Notes: a model not told the origin generated them from the letters alone. Shown: positions 1 through 10,708, counted from the stretch's first letter. The stretch is DNA of 64,000 nucleotides from Odobenus rosmarus divergens (GCF_000321225.1 NW_004450945.1:260604-324603); one strand, 5' to 3'. Made by a program: numbers and translations.

Positions 1-373
1 ATATTATAAAGCCTATAATTTTCACTAAAGTTAATTTTAGTGGGAAAAAAAAAACTAAATAAAACACAGACACACATGAGAGGAAAGGCTAACTCCCCTT
101 ATTGCAAACTGACAGGAAAACCAAAAGGAGCAAATGAGCTTGGGAAGAAAAGGAAACACAAATTTTAAAATAATGACTATTGATAGTTATGAAAGCCAAT
201 GAATGGTGAGTGGTACATCCAGGACAGGAAGAAATTTCCCTACAGACAGGCTCATGAAAAAGTTTTGTAAAATTACTACCAAAAAGAGACTTCTATGCCT
301 TCAGCAAAGACAAAAGAATGGAAAGACAAAAGGGAAGAAAGGCAAAGAGAACTTGAGAAGGAGGGAGGAAAGG

Positions 374-376
<3 letters not shown>
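1..376. other. AT-rich sequence, nothing recognised
   Basis: A-rich, low-CpG DNA with no convincing repeat signature, splice pair or codon structure. An open frame here becomes an Arg-Glu run only because it crosses the GA microsatellite that follows. Confidence 0.5.

Positions 377-420
<44 letters not shown>
377..420. repeat. (GA)n microsatellite
   Basis: About 19 uninterrupted GA units (377-414) followed by an impure AAAGAGA end. Probably length-variable. Both strands are open across it, giving spurious RE-rich and SL-rich frames. Confidence 0.95.
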
Positions 421-421
<1 letters not shown>

Positions 422-539
422 AATATGGATGTGAATACAATAATCAGAGTTCATAGAAACTCGTCTTTCAGTTTCTAATGAACTTCCTTCCATGTCTGCA
501 CATCCTGGATTTCTCTAAACAAAAACTCTGTGACAATTT

Positions 540-750
540 TGTTACAAGGTTGTTAGTATTTATCCCTTTCTATTTTGTAATATAGCTATTCCTGCATATG
601 TCTCATCTCTTCTATTTCATTGTGAGCACCTTAAGGGCTTGAAGGCAAAACAAATTGTGCTTTTTTATAATTCTCGTTTACATCCATTACAATGTCACAT
701 GGAGGGCACAGTACTAGAAATTATCTTCTAAATAAGTTAATGAATATAAG
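540..750 (+). repeat. L2 LINE 3' end fragment
   Basis: Resembles the L2 3' tail: a 'gtgagcacctt..agggc' block, then an 'acagtactagaaat..taaataagttaatgaat' end like the L2 'gcctggcacatag..aataaa..tgaatgaa' terminus. Heavily diverged. Confidence 0.5.
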
Positions 751-902
751 TAGAAATATTCCAACAATCTTCATAATCTTAATAATCCCCCCAAAATGGA
801 TGAAACAGTCATTACATATCAAGATCTGTTTCTAATAACAGGCAAAAATAGCAGGTGTTCACTGGGCTTGTTCTTATATAGGTCAAATAATCACCTGCTT
901 GG

Positions 903-1075
903 TTATTTACTCTATTTTTATTTTATTTATAATTTCTTATATGATTATATTTATTTTATTTTATTTTATTTGTTATCATGTTTGCTAATATTTTTATCTT
1001 GTTTAATTATTTGTTTTGTCTTATATATTCATTTATTATATTTACTTTTATTTATACTTATTGTACTTTCACTAA
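903..1075. repeat. T/A-rich low-complexity tract
   Basis: Runs of TTTTA and TTTATT units, almost free of C and G. A 123-codon plus-strand frame (796-1167) spans it and encodes a Leu/Ile/Phe/Tyr-rich stretch, a product of base composition rather than a membrane protein. Confidence 0.85.
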
Positions 1076-1800
1076 TTACACTCAGCGGTTTTATGAAGGG
1101 TGAGGAACATCACCAGAATTACACAAAACAGAAGTTTGATTATGGGAAAAATGAGTGGAATGAATAAGAAGAAAACTATAAAACAAAGATGTAGAGATTA
1201 GAAGACAGAAGTGCCAGACAATAAGAAAAACAATAATGCCAGGGACAGTAGGCGAGATAGAGATGTTGGGGGAAAGAATCTTAAGGGACTCTCTAAGAGG
1301 AGATAAAAGAAGTCCTTTTGAAATTATGAAGCTCCTCCCTTTCCAAGTTTTCAAAAAGCAAATATAATCAACTAAAACAATGTTATTTGCCTGAGATCAG
1401 ATGCACCAAAATCTGACTCTGGACCTTACTCTGACCTTGTGATCAGGCTTCTGAGTCTTAAAACAAATAGACAACTATGCCAGTTGTACAGATTTTTATA
1501 ACCCTATTAATAAAAATATCAATATGAAATGTTTTTCTGTGCCTTAAATATAATCCTTTGGACAGTGAATTCCCATGAGCTTCTGAAAGCTCAAATACTC
1601 CACATCATCGAGGTACTTTTCAAAGATGTGAAAGGAGAAAACAAATTTGATACCAGGGTAACACCTTTGTGCCAGGTTCTCTAAAACCTGACCACAGCAA
1701 TGGCAGGACTGAGACCATTTGAAAGATGTCTTGCTGACAAGAATCACGAAAATGCCTTTTATTCATAGATTTCCCTCACATATCCAAGCTCACTGAAAGC
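1076..1800. other. Unique sequence, little recognised
   Basis: No clear repeat or gene. Around 1385-1480 there is a faint MIR-like string ('tctgactctggacc..ctgaccttgtgatcaggcttctgagtc') too diverged to call firmly. Confidence 0.4.
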
Positions 1801-1807
1801 AGAGGCT

Positions 1808-1910
1808 TTCATTCAACAACACACACTGATGGGCTTCTACTGTGTGCAAAGCCGTCCACCCTGCCCTGCAGATGAAAGGTAAGGAAGACACAGTTTCTGA
1901 TCACAAACAC
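1808..1910 (-). repeat. L2 3' end fragment, antisense (weak)
   Basis: 'ttcattcaacaacacaca..cttctactgtgtgcaaagcc' resembles the reverse complement of the L2 3' end ('tcattcaacaaatatttattgagc..tactatgtgccaggc'). Confidence 0.4.
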
Positions 1911-1972
1911 AGTCTATCAGAATCCACTGACCCAAAAGCAATCAAGCGAAAGGAAAAGTTAGATATCCTAAG

Positions 1973-2138
1973 ACGGTGCTTCTTGAATATTAAGGCGCAT
2001 AAGGATGATGTGGTGATCTTGGTAAAATGGAGATTCTGATTTACTAGAGTCAAGACAAGACTCAAGATTCTGCATTTCTTGGCACCCCCAGAGGTGGCTG
2101 CTGCTGAGCCACAAACCACAGACTGAAAGCAACAGTCT
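1973..2138 (+). mobile_element. MER5A-like hAT-Charlie non-autonomous element
   Basis: Follows the MER5A pattern along its length: 'ggtgcttcttgaatatt', 'gcataaggatgatgtgg', 'aaaatggagattctgat', 'attctgcatttctt' and 'gctgctgctg' near the end. MER5A is a short non-autonomous hAT-Charlie DNA transposon common to placental mammals. The ends are decayed, so the 8-bp duplication is uncertain. Confidence 0.7.
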
Positions 2139-2950
2139 AAGTGATAAGATGCAAGCCAAGGGTTATGGAAATGCTAAGTTAGAAGTGACTCCTTGTAGGT
2201 GATAGGTTCAGATAGGTTCCACAGAGAAGATTCTGCTTGTCAACAGGCAGAGATGCACACATAACAGATGTGTGTGTCTGTGCAGGTAGGTAAAGAGCAG
2301 AAGGACCACACAGAGGAGAGGGGGGAGTGTAGAGGAGAGGAGGCAAGGAAAGAGGAGAAAGAACTGAAAAAAGAGAAAGTAAGTTGAGCAGAGTTCTGAA
2401 AGCAGAAAATTGCATAAGCTATTTAGAGAAAAGCAAGATATCTGGTAAGACTAGAATGTAATTTGCAAAGGGGGTGACAAGAACTTATGAGAAATAGGTC
2501 TGTAATGATCAGCAAGGAAGAAATGATGGGGATCATATGGGTTTGACTCTTTTTTGGGGAGAGGACAGGACGTCTCATCACTAACAAGGGAAGCAAAGTC
2601 TGGCTGTTAAAATAAATGAAGCAGAATAAAACATCCTGGAATGTAGTCTGGCCTAAAGTTATTCATATTCCACATTTGGACATTTTACCTAAGTACCCAA
2701 AGTCATTATTGTTCTTCAATATAATTGCCTTTCTGCCAATCATAGCCCATCCGCAGCCAAATAACCTATCTTCAAACAAGACTATGTAGGACTAAAACCA
2801 AATACGGTTTGTCCTGAGCTTTCACAGCGTCTGCCATTGGCAACCCTAAACTCAAGCAGGATCATCAAGCATTTGTATTTATTCTCAAAACCAGATAATA
2901 TCCAGAAACATTTCATAATGTAATATGCTGGAAAAGGAAGATAAATGAGG
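2139..2950. other. Unique sequence
   Basis: Contains a purine-rich patch at about 2300-2390 (AGGAGAGG-type). No gene or named repeat seen. Confidence 0.45.
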
Positions 2951-2954
2951 CTTA

Positions 2955-3056
2955 TACTGGGTACTATATAAGACTGATGAATCACTGAACTCTACCTCTG
3001 AAACTAAGAATACACTATGTGTTAATAAATTGAGTTTAAATTAAAAAAAAAAAAAA
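2955..3056 (+). mobile_element. Carnivore-type L1 3' end with poly(A)
   Basis: 'gatgaatcactgaactctac', 'ctctgaaactaagaatacac' and 'tgttaataaattgagtttaa', followed by an A-run (3042-3055), matches the 3' UTR end of carnivore L1 elements. The copy is strongly 5'-truncated. Confidence 0.8.
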
Positions 3057-3424
3057 GAGTATATAGGGTTTGCACAGCGGCCAACATGGAAAGGCATAGC
3101 ATAGTCAATGCATGGTGGCACAGGATGGGGGAGCTCACAGAATGCCTAGGACGTTCAAGTAAGCTGCCAAACTCCTAATGGACAAGTTCACTGCCTCCTC
3201 TGCCAACATTATTAATAATAATAAAACGAAAAGAAAAGGTATCTAAGGTAGCTAAGGTAAAGGTGTCTAATAAATCCTCTATCAGTATTTGTTTCTGTGT
3301 CTGTCCAAATCAGTAGAATCTGTAAATGTCATTAATGGCTCTTTAGGACAGGATATGAGTCTCACTTAGCAAGAGACGCCATGTCAACTCCCTAATTTAG
3401 TCTGGAAGTAGTCAAAAACATAAA
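3057..3424. other. Unique sequence
   Basis: No gene. Small direct repetition 'tatctaaggtagctaaggtaa' type near 3240-3262, otherwise nothing recognised. Confidence 0.45.
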
Positions 3425-3580
3425 AACATTAAGAATCACCCATAGATACATAAATGAACAGGGATGTGATAAAACAAGTATTAAATAACATTAATAGTAG
3501 AATCAAGGTATTGGTTATATGGGTGCTCACTGTAACAGGTTTTCAACTCTGCTGCATGCTTTTAAATTTACATAATAAAA
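3425..3580 (+). repeat. Old L1 3' UTR fragment (weak)
   Basis: The end of this segment ('ggttttcaactctgctgcat..aatttacataataaaaggtt') resembles the terminal L1M 3' UTR motif in which a T-rich block is followed by 'ataataaaaagtt'. Diverged. Confidence 0.4.
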
Positions 3581-3689
3581 GGTTAGAGGAAAATTACCAA
3601 TAATCCTATTATCAATCCTATTATCCCCCTTATAAAAATTATAGTAGGTAGGAAGTAAAAACATTACGTCCCCCTCTCAGCTCTTTTCA

Positions 3690-4005
3690 GCATTCCTTGA
3701 TCCCACTCGCAACATAATCACATATAACTGCTAGTTTTAGATCTTTACATTCTTTGCATATAACTTTTTCCTTATTTTTCTTTTTACAAAAATTGAATCA
3801 CGTATGGATCTACAAATTGCTTCTTTTTTTTTAACAATATATCATTCACATGTATCCAGATCAGTTCATATAATTATATTTCACTCCTTTTAATGGCTAA
3901 ATACAATTCCATTATCCAGCTATCCCACAGTGCATTTAACCATTTCCCTACTGATGGCATTTTGACTATTTTCAGAAATTTGCTTTTTTTCACACCACAT
4001 TTAGG
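3690..4005 (-). repeat. Old L1 (L1M-type) fragment, antisense
   Basis: 'cttttaatggctaaatacaa', 'ttccattatccagctatccc', 'catttaaccatttccctact' and 'gatggcattttgactatttt' match the reverse complement of the L1 ORF2 end/3' UTR motif familiar from old L1 copies. Confidence 0.65.
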
Positions 4006-4694
4006 CTTCTGGTGATTTTAGTATAAACAGAAAAAAATCCAAAGGTCCCAGGCATCTACCCAGAAGACCACAGTAAAAATCCGAAGTGCTTCTAGTGGCT
4101 AGGAAGCATAACAGCTAAAAAGGGACGAAAGCAAAATACACAGAATCAAAGGCATATGGTTACACCTCAACAGTGTGTAACTCAGTTAGTAGGCAGTGTC
4201 AGTTATCAAGCAAATAACCAGTAGCTAACAACTAGGCAAACTAGTGCCCTAAATATTCACCGGAATGAGTTCTACACCAACTTAAAAAAAATCAACCAAC
4301 TTCACTTCGAGTACTCTCAGATCCTCATTCAAGTAACTTGCTTATACGAGTCCTTATGCCAAAGCACAGAAGAAATGCAAATTTGGATGGAAGGCAAAAG
4401 GCTTTTATAAGTACGCATGTTGATGGCAGTGAGAAAGTTGAGCTATTTAAAGAAAACGAAAAAAACAAACAAAACAATAATAACCAGTGATACGGAGTCT
4501 GGGGCCATTTAGTGGTAGAGTCTTACATATTTCAACAGGCCCTGAGGACATCATTATGCACAGTATAAAATAACTGATGTTCAAAATCATGGCCCTGAAT
4601 TATTAATTAAAGGTATAATTTCTCAGGATACTCGCTGTAAGACAGCTGCAAGGTATGGAATACACTTTAGAAAGACATGCTATTAAAACAGTTA
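4006..4694. other. Unique sequence
   Basis: AT-rich, with an A/C low-complexity patch at about 4457-4485. No gene, splice pair or clear repeat. Confidence 0.45.
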
Positions 4695-4845
4695 CAACAA
4701 GATCCTTGATCATAGAAGACTTGGGGAAGGCCTTGAGCCAACCGCCTCAGTTGACAGATGGAAAAACAAAAGCACAAAGATAACACGATTGATCCAAGGT
4801 CGGTTGGTTGTTGGAAATAATCAGAGCTGTGATCCAGGAGAGGTG
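4695..4845 (-). repeat. MIR-type SINE, antisense
   Basis: The central 'cctcagttgacagatggaaa' and 'gatccaaggtcggttgg' correspond to the reverse-complement MIR core ('cattttacagatgaggaaact..cccaaggtcacacag'). Confidence 0.55.
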
Positions 4846-5339
4846 AATCTTCTGCCACTGTGTTTGTGGCTACCCCACGAATACAAAATTGTCAGTGAGG
4901 AACTGCAGCCTTAATTTTTCATAATGGTCTACAACCCAGAAAGTAGCTATCATGGAGTCTTTTCAGACAGCTGTTTTACCTTCAAGCAATCCTGTGATGA
5001 GAGATGTGAAAGTAAGTGATCCTGCTGGAGGACAGAGAGTGAGTGATAAGGCACAGTTTTCCTTGGAGAAGTAGACGTTCTAAACCCAGGGGAAAGCAAG
5101 GCAGTGTTCACTGGCAAGGAAGAGGGTTGCACAAAAGGGAACTTATGTCCAGCACATTTAGCATGGGAAAAACAAGTCCCGTGGGCGTGTGTGTGCGTAT
5201 CTCCTTGCTACCATGTATTCCTGGTCACCAAAGTATTGTTGAGGATCATTCAACTTTGAGAATCTAGTCTCATTCTTTCTCTAAATATTCATCATTGCTA
5301 AATAAACCAAATAGGCGATGTATTTGAAAGAGAATTGCC

Positions 5340-5465
5340 CAAGGAGGCAGGAGACGTCCACTCACGGCCCTGTGTAACTCTGTACAGGGGCCTTGGGGTT
5401 GTTACGGGTAAAGTGAGTGAACTGAATCTGAAGATCTCAAAGTTTCCTCAGGGCTGTGATTCATG
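5340..5465 (+). repeat. MIR/MIR3-like fragment (weak)
   Basis: 'ccctgtgtaactctgtacagg' and a later 'ctgaatctgaagatctcaaa' follow the order of the MIR3 body and its 3' 'gatgatctctaagg' block. Diverged. Confidence 0.35.
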
Positions 5466-5549
5466 CTTCTGGTCAGGTCTCAGCAAATAGAAATGAGACA
5501 AATAGGGGAAATCTGAGTACCATGTGGTATGCAATAAAGTTTCACATAT

Positions 5550-5581
5550 TTGCAACAAAGGCTTGTTGCAACAAAGGCTTT
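5550..5581. repeat. Direct tandem duplication, 16-bp unit
   Basis: TTGCAACAAAGGCTTG at 5550-5565 is repeated at once as TTGCAACAAAGGCTTT at 5566-5581, one mismatch in 16. Confidence 0.95.
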
Positions 5582-5734
5582 CTGAGCCCTATTTAAAAGA
5601 GAGGACTTCTTTCCCTAAGCCCTATACTTCCCTGGGTTGTTTTTTAATTCTCTCCCTCTTTTTCTATCTTCTTATCAAGATGACCTCTAGAAAATCAGAA
5701 AGGGTCTCGGAAGTCGAATAATGTTATTTGGACA

Positions 5735-5845
5735 CTATTTAGGAAACAGGAGCCCAGGAAGGATTGGTGACTTTTATGAGGTCAAGAGCTTGCTTGTGAA
5801 AATGTGGGATTGCTTTTGATTCCCAGTTCAGACTTTCCTCTGATA
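5735..5845 (-). repeat. MIR-like fragment, antisense (weak)
   Basis: 'aggaaacaggagcccaggaa' and 'ttatgaggtcaagagcttg' loosely follow the reverse-complement MIR core. Diverged enough to be uncertain. Confidence 0.3.
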
Positions 5846-5934
5846 AAGCCATGCTGCCTCCCAATTCTGAAAAACTACTAGGAAATATAACTGTCCCCTA
5901 AAAATAACGCACCATTTATATCCCAGGGAAGAGT

Positions 5935-6173
5935 CATGTCTAAACAGGCAACGGTCCTGTGTCAAAGGAAGACGGCGACTCGGGCCCAGGAGCAACAAGT
6001 CAGCTGCTAGCGAAGCTAAAGCCGCTGTTCTCTTCCCACGACTCTGTGAAGATTTATGGTGTTCATGGGGAATCTTGGCCAAACTACCTCCAGGCAGTGT
6101 TGGACCAGATCCCTAAAGGAGTCCTTGCCGCTATGAAGTTTTTAACATGTTTATCTGCTGGGGACGAGACAGC
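5935..6173 (+). other. Candidate exon-like open segment
   Basis: Fairly GC-rich, repeat-free block holding a 75-codon frame from an ATG at 5959 that continues a few codons past the block. The block ends at 'gacagct|gtgagttcc', a consensus-quality splice donor (GTGAGT at 6174-6179). Possible acceptors upstream are 'atttatatcccag|gg' and 'tgtctaaacag|gc', both with weak pyrimidine tracts. Two frames are open over much of it, so coding is not proven. I do not recognise the protein. It could be an untranslated or lost exon, a decayed processed copy, or chance. Confidence 0.2.
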
Positions 6174-6610
6174 TGTGAGTTCCTGAAGCTTCCCTGTAAG
6201 GAATAACACTTCATACTTTGAGATATCCACACATGAAAGATTTGAGCAAAACATACTTAGCTATAACATTTCACTTTAAAAAAAAAGTTGACCTAGGTTG
6301 GAGATTGGTAAAGTCTTTGTAAATCCTGTGGGGAAAGATCACTGGATTTAGTGGAAAAGCATGGTCTATTCTTACACACAGCACTGGTCGGTATGACCTA
6401 CTGTTAGTTTTGCCTCTTTTTATTCTTTTAAATTAAAGCTGTTCCTCAACTTCTGGACACTTTCTATCATTGTACCACTCCTTCCTTCAAGAACTGAGGC
6501 AGTATTTCAATTCTGACATTAAATCAAAGGCTTATCATTTTTGCACAGCCCAGCTTTCAGATTAGTAGTAAGCCAATTAGAAAAGAAAAAGAGAAAACAG
6601 AAAGAAAATC
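6174..6610. other. Unique sequence
   Basis: AT-rich DNA downstream of the exon-like segment. No gene or repeat recognised. Confidence 0.45.
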
Positions 6611-6638
6611 GGGGGGGGGGGAAGGTGGGGGGAAGGGA
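6611..6638 (+). repeat. Poly-G / G-quadruplex-type tract
   Basis: A run of eleven G (6611-6621), then AA, GG, T, a run of six G, AA and GGG. Several G-runs of three or more with 1-5-base loops meet the usual G-quadruplex pattern on the plus strand. Confidence 0.8.
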
Positions 6639-7190
6639 GCTTTGCACTCCTGACATCCTGGCCTGCAAGCGGCTCTCCTCTGAAAGGGCAAGAAGAAACT
6701 GCTCTCAAAGACACTTCCGCATATGCCGCCAGCTGCAGAGGGGCTCTTTCTCAGGGGATGCTTGTCAGGCCTGACTAGGACTTGTTTCAGGGTGTGTCTC
6801 CATTCCTCCAAGAGGCCTGCCCTGGGCAAGACTGCATTCATTCGTAATCTAAAAAAATTAAAACATCCCGAGCTGGCCGCCAGCGGGAGGTTTTCCTACG
6901 CGGATGTGCACCTCCCACGTGCTCCAGTCACAGACACCACTGGGCTGGTGAGAGGCCCCGACGGATCGGTGCCAGGCCCAGACACAAGTCCTCCATTCTG
7001 ACCCGGAGTGCTGCCAAGCGGGAAAGAACCACATCCTTCCTCATCCTAAGGCCCCTTCTTAAATCGAGCAGTTGTTCGAAGGGGAAAGCACAGGGGGGAG
7101 GGAGGAGGCGACATCACTAGTTGGTGTTAATTATAACAAGGGGAAACCTTTATTCCCAATATGAAGTTTCTAAGTGAATTCAACACAGAA
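6639..7190. other. Unique, moderately GC-rich sequence
   Basis: More G+C and a few more CpG than its surroundings, with overlapping short frames on both strands, none recognisable. There is a purine-rich block near 7080-7105. Confidence 0.4.
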
Positions 7191-7194
7191 GCTC

Positions 7195-7450
7195 AAGGCC
7201 GGAAAGGCCCTTAAATATCATTTTGATTCAAACATTTTCCAAAATTCAAATATCCCTGTAACATCCTTGCCAAGTGGATGTGTAGTCCCTCTTTAAATAA
7301 CTCTAATGACGGTGAACTCATTACCGAGATAGTTTTCATAGGGCCTGAACTGTAATAAGTGTCTCCTTATGTTGAGCTGGACCCCGATGCCCTGGAATTT
7401 GTACTTACTTGTCCTGGTTGAGGTCTCTGGTGCCAAATCAGAAGCCTTCT
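7195..7450 (+). repeat. Ancient mammal-wide repeat, family not assigned
   Basis: Contains the order 'tgacggtgaactcattacc', 'gtgtctccttatgttgagct' and 'cctggaatttgtacttac', which I recognise as a widespread old mammalian repeat consensus ('gatggggaactcactacct..cttccttacattgagccg'), although I cannot name the family with certainty. Confidence 0.55.
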
Positions 7451-7895
7451 CTCTTCCACAGATACCCGAGGGCATTCAACCCAGGAGTTCTGGTATTTGA
7501 AATCAGCATTGCCTTATCTCCATAGTCCTCACTTTCCAAAATAGGAGCCTAGGGCTTTTGCAAAGCTCCTGTTCCCTTCCTTGCTTCTCTGAACCTCAAA
7601 AGCAAGAAAAGGGTACTAAGAAAATGAAAAGACCATTAAAACTGGAAGAACTCGCGTCGATTGATTAAGGCACTTCTTATGCTATTTAGGCATAAAAGGA
7701 AATTGAAAACGGAGCTGAGGAAGCAAAATGACCAGGGGGTTAGCTCACCCAAGCAGGGTTTCTAGGGAATTGTCAGACTGATCAGTGTAGTAATTCAACA
7801 TCTGTCACAGATGCCCATCTAGCTGTAGGCAAACTGGAAGAGGCCACGGGACAGAGGGCACGCCTCAGCACAGTGAAGCAAAGTGAAAAGTTTCA
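7451..7895. other. Unique sequence
   Basis: No gene or repeat recognised. Confidence 0.4.
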
Positions 7896-8108
7896 GCATG
7901 GGCTTTGGACTCACCACAGACCAGACTCGGATCCTCTGGAGCTGTGTAAGCTTCTGAACCACACGGACTCTCCGTTGCCTTATTGGTGGATGGGTCAGTA
8001 AAGCATCTCACTGAATCAGGTATGAGGATTACGTGAGAGAAAATTATAAAGCACTTGGCACACAGTAAACACTCAGATTTCTCAGCTATTATTCTTTATT
8101 ATTATTAC
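7896..8108 (+). repeat. MIR SINE, near full length
   Basis: Good match in order to the MIR consensus: 'catgggctttggact', 'actcggatcctctggagctg', 'gaggattacgtgagag' and 'gcacttggcacacagtaaac', followed by an AT-rich 'ttattattattacc' tail. Confidence 0.85.
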
Positions 8109-8234
8109 CAGAAGTCTAGCCTTCAATTCTCCGGAACTTTTCCCTACACAGCGTAGCAATGCAGGAAGCAGAAAACCCATATATCTGGGAGGGTGAAATG
8201 AGGTCAGTCCTCACATGGGAGAACAAAAGCAGGA

Positions 8235-8345
8235 GAAGCAGCACATTACAGTGGAAAGTATACTGTTCCAGAACTTAGAAGACCAATTACCAGAGTTGTG
8301 GCTAACTCTAAACAAGACACATCCCTCTCTGTTGTATTGGCAGAG
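8235..8345 (+). repeat. MIR/MIR3 fragment
   Basis: 'acattacagtggaaagtata', 'gaacttagaagaccaattac' and 'agagttgtggctaactctaa' follow the MIR3 5' half. Confidence 0.45.
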
Positions 8346-8990
8346 CCAGGGGCTTAGCCTTTTGACCTTAACTTTCTAGTATTCTCAGAGAAGAATTACA
8401 AGTTCTCTGTGTAAAGACAGCTAGGAAAGCTTGATTTCTATATGCCTCCTTCTCCTCCCCTGAACCATGTCTCTATATCAGTAACTGCAAAAATCCTACA
8501 CACCCCAAAGCACAGAACCTGAAGTTGTCACCCCAATTTGATATGCCTTAAGGATCCCTGTAAGAGAACAAAACTCTTCAGGGGTGCACTGAATAGAGGT
8601 TATAGGTTTTGAATTCACTTGCTGTTGGCCATTGCAATCTCAGCAAATAGAGCAGTAGGTGTGTGTGTTCTAAATAAATCAAGACAAATGAATGAGTTCT
8701 GCTGTGTTTCAACAAGTAGGGAGCCAGGAGATACATTTTATAAACATTTGGGAGTATGTGCTTGGAAACGCTCATAGGAAAGACTTACAGAAGGACCTAA
8801 TTCAAAGATGTGTAGGTCTCCTGGGGGTGTCAAGGTAGCTGTTCAGTTATGCTTTGGTAAAGAAGTCCTTCTTTACCCTGTGTTTGGTGTTCTGTGCTTC
8901 GGTGGAAAGAAGTAAAAATCCTGCAAGGGGGTGAGGAATCAGACAGCTGGAACTGTAACACTGGGGTTACAAAGAGCCTGCACTCTGGGT
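8346..8990. other. Unique sequence
   Basis: No gene or repeat recognised. Confidence 0.4.
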
Positions 8991-8994
8991 CGAA

Positions 8995-9105
8995 AAGACC
9001 TTAGAGGTAATGAAGTCCTAAAACGATGGGCAGATTTAGGACAGGGACAGAGAAGAACCAGGAATGTGCCCCAAGATTACCAGGCAGTGGTGCATAGTGT
9101 GAAAT
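8995..9105 (-). repeat. MIR3-like fragment, antisense
   Basis: 'gaccttagaggtaatgaagt' followed by 'gggcagatttaggacagg' and 'gtgccccaagattaccaggc' parallels the reverse-complement MIR3 'accttagagatcatctagtc..acttgcccaaggtcac'. Confidence 0.5.
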
Positions 9106-9194
9106 GGAGGGATAAGTCATAGCAAGGTGTCCACTGAATCTATGCAAGTGCAGTGAGTGCTCTTGAATCAAGGGCTAAGTGGTCAGTTGATGGT

Positions 9195-9360
9195 TATCAC
9201 AATCTCTGAGCTTCAGTTTTGCCACTTAGGCCAATTCAGACCAAAGTGACCTTGCAGAGTTGTCAAATCAAACAAGCTAAGGGACATGTAAGTCATTTGC
9301 AAATTGTTAAGCACTTGGACAAACAGAACGGAATACTCTTATTACCCTACTCAGTAAAGC
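9195..9360 (+). repeat. MIR SINE fragment
   Basis: 'aatctctgagcttcagtttt', 'gcagagttgtcaaatcaaac' and 'gttaagcacttggacaaa' correspond to the middle and 3' half of MIR. Confidence 0.6.
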
Positions 9361-9734
9361 CAAAAAGCATTATTTTACTAAACTAAATAAGGGATTTTTT
9401 TTTTTATAGGATCTTCCTCTTAAAATGATACTGATGTGGTTGCATAAACCAATTTCATGTTGGTCAATGTTCCAATTACATATACACTTTTTCTTGCTTT
9501 TCACATACTGGAGGCAGAATCGTCAGGGAATTTTAAAGAACGGTTATCAAGGTACACCATAAGGATATTACAGTCAACATATTAGCCATACGTCAAATCA
9601 CCTTGGCTTGCAATTGTACACCAATATTTTTAATTCCCAGGATGATCCTGAACAATCACTTATGATGATTCTGAGTCACTTTCCCAGGTGAAAATAGAAT
9701 GCAAATTTTCTTGCCTGGAGTATTATAATAGAAT
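9361..9734. other. Unique sequence
   Basis: AT-rich with a short T-run at about 9392-9403. No gene recognised. Confidence 0.4.
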
Positions 9735-10075
9735 GTTCATTAATTGCCCCCCCCCTGCCCCTGCCATTCCTTTCCTGAGCTCCAATGCTATGACACCAAA
9801 TATCAGATCTGTCTAAAACACGCATCTGATAATGCCCCTCCCTTGCTCAAGAATATTCAGTGTTTCTCCTTGCCTTACAGGTTTAGGTGCAAATTCCTCA
9901 AGAGAGTATTTAAGATCCTCAACAATATGGTCTTGGCTCAGCTTTTTTAAGTATGATCTATGACGCCGGTTCTTGAATACCATCTCCCAGTCAAACTGGG
10001 CTCTCCCCAACAAGGCACCAGCTTCCTTCCTTCACTTCACGTTTTCATCCTTTTTTCCTTTATCTGGAGTATCAC
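9735..10075 (+). mobile_element. L2 LINE, 5' part of a split copy
   Basis: 'cagatctgtctaaaacacgc', 'atctgataatgcccctccct', 'tgctcaagaatattcagtgt' and 'tatttaagatcctcaacaat' match the well-known L2 3' region in order. The element resumes at about 10735, so the material between looks inserted. Confidence 0.75.
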
Positions 10076-10089
10076 TCATGGTTTTAACT

Positions 10090-10250
10090 GTGTTAGTTTA
10101 GTTCAACTGGAATTATGTTTTCCAGAATCCCATTCTCTATATGGTTCTTAGGGGTAGCCACAGGGAATTGTACATGAGATTTGGATGGGAGAAGTGTAGC
10201 AGTATCCATTGTTTCGCGAGGGCCTTTCTAGGCCCCTGGGTACTACTTAC
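10090..10250. other. Insert flank inside the L2, possible old repeat
   Basis: 'gttagtttagttcaactgga' and 'attatgttttccagaatccc' resemble a remembered old mammalian repeat motif, but I cannot name it. It lies between the two L2 halves, next to the coding-like segment. Confidence 0.3.
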
Positions 10251-10254
10251 TGCC

Positions 10255-10708
10255 TCTCACATACATAATGGCCAATCTGGTGGCTGACCTGCTAAGAGGG
10301 AGCAGCCGGCCTTCAGTTCCTGACAGATCTCTTCCTTCAACCTCTCCAAGTCCGAGGCCAGGCTGGTGTGGAGCTCTGTGGCTAAGCCCACCAGCTCCTT
10401 CTGCAGGCCACCCACATCATCGAGGTTAGGTACAGTGAGAGATAATTAAGCGTTGCAGTTTGTCCTCATGGGTTCCAGGTTGCTCTCTTCCCCTTCACAT
10501 CCAGCTTTTCTTCCTAACTGCCTGCCTACTACTAAAACTACTACGGAGGTAGTTTTCCACGGACTTCTTGGCCACCACCTCCTCAGGGTCCTGAGTAAGT
10601 GACTTTTTCTTATCTCCCACTGTCCCCTTTTGGGACTTTAATGGTCCAGCTTCTCCCCCAATTGTAAGTCCAATACCTATGATAAATCCCATATTCCATA
10701 TCATCGAC
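10255..10708 (-). pseudogene. Candidate decayed coding segment, identity unknown
   Basis: On the minus strand a 69-codon frame (10704-10495) is rich in Lys/Glu/Ser and contains DPEEVVAKKSVENYLRS. Past a disrupted stretch, a second frame (about 10425-10262) reads NLDDVGGLQKELVGLATEL followed by a Leu/Glu-rich, coiled-coil-like run (ASDLERLKEEICQELKAG). The composition and heptad-like Leu/Glu pattern look protein-derived, and the two parts are in different frames with stops between, which suggests a broken processed copy. I do not recognise the parent protein. The segment interrupts an L2, which fits a later insertion. No poly(A) remnant or target duplication is clear. Chance open frames remain possible. 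Confidence 0.35.

Noticed and set aside
203..478. Open frame with an Arg-Glu repeat (and its Ser-Leu shadow)
   Set aside because: Produced by the (GA)n microsatellite.
796..1167. 123-codon plus-strand open frame
   Set aside because: It runs through a T/A-rich low-complexity tract; the hydrophobic composition follows from the base composition and no family is recognisable.
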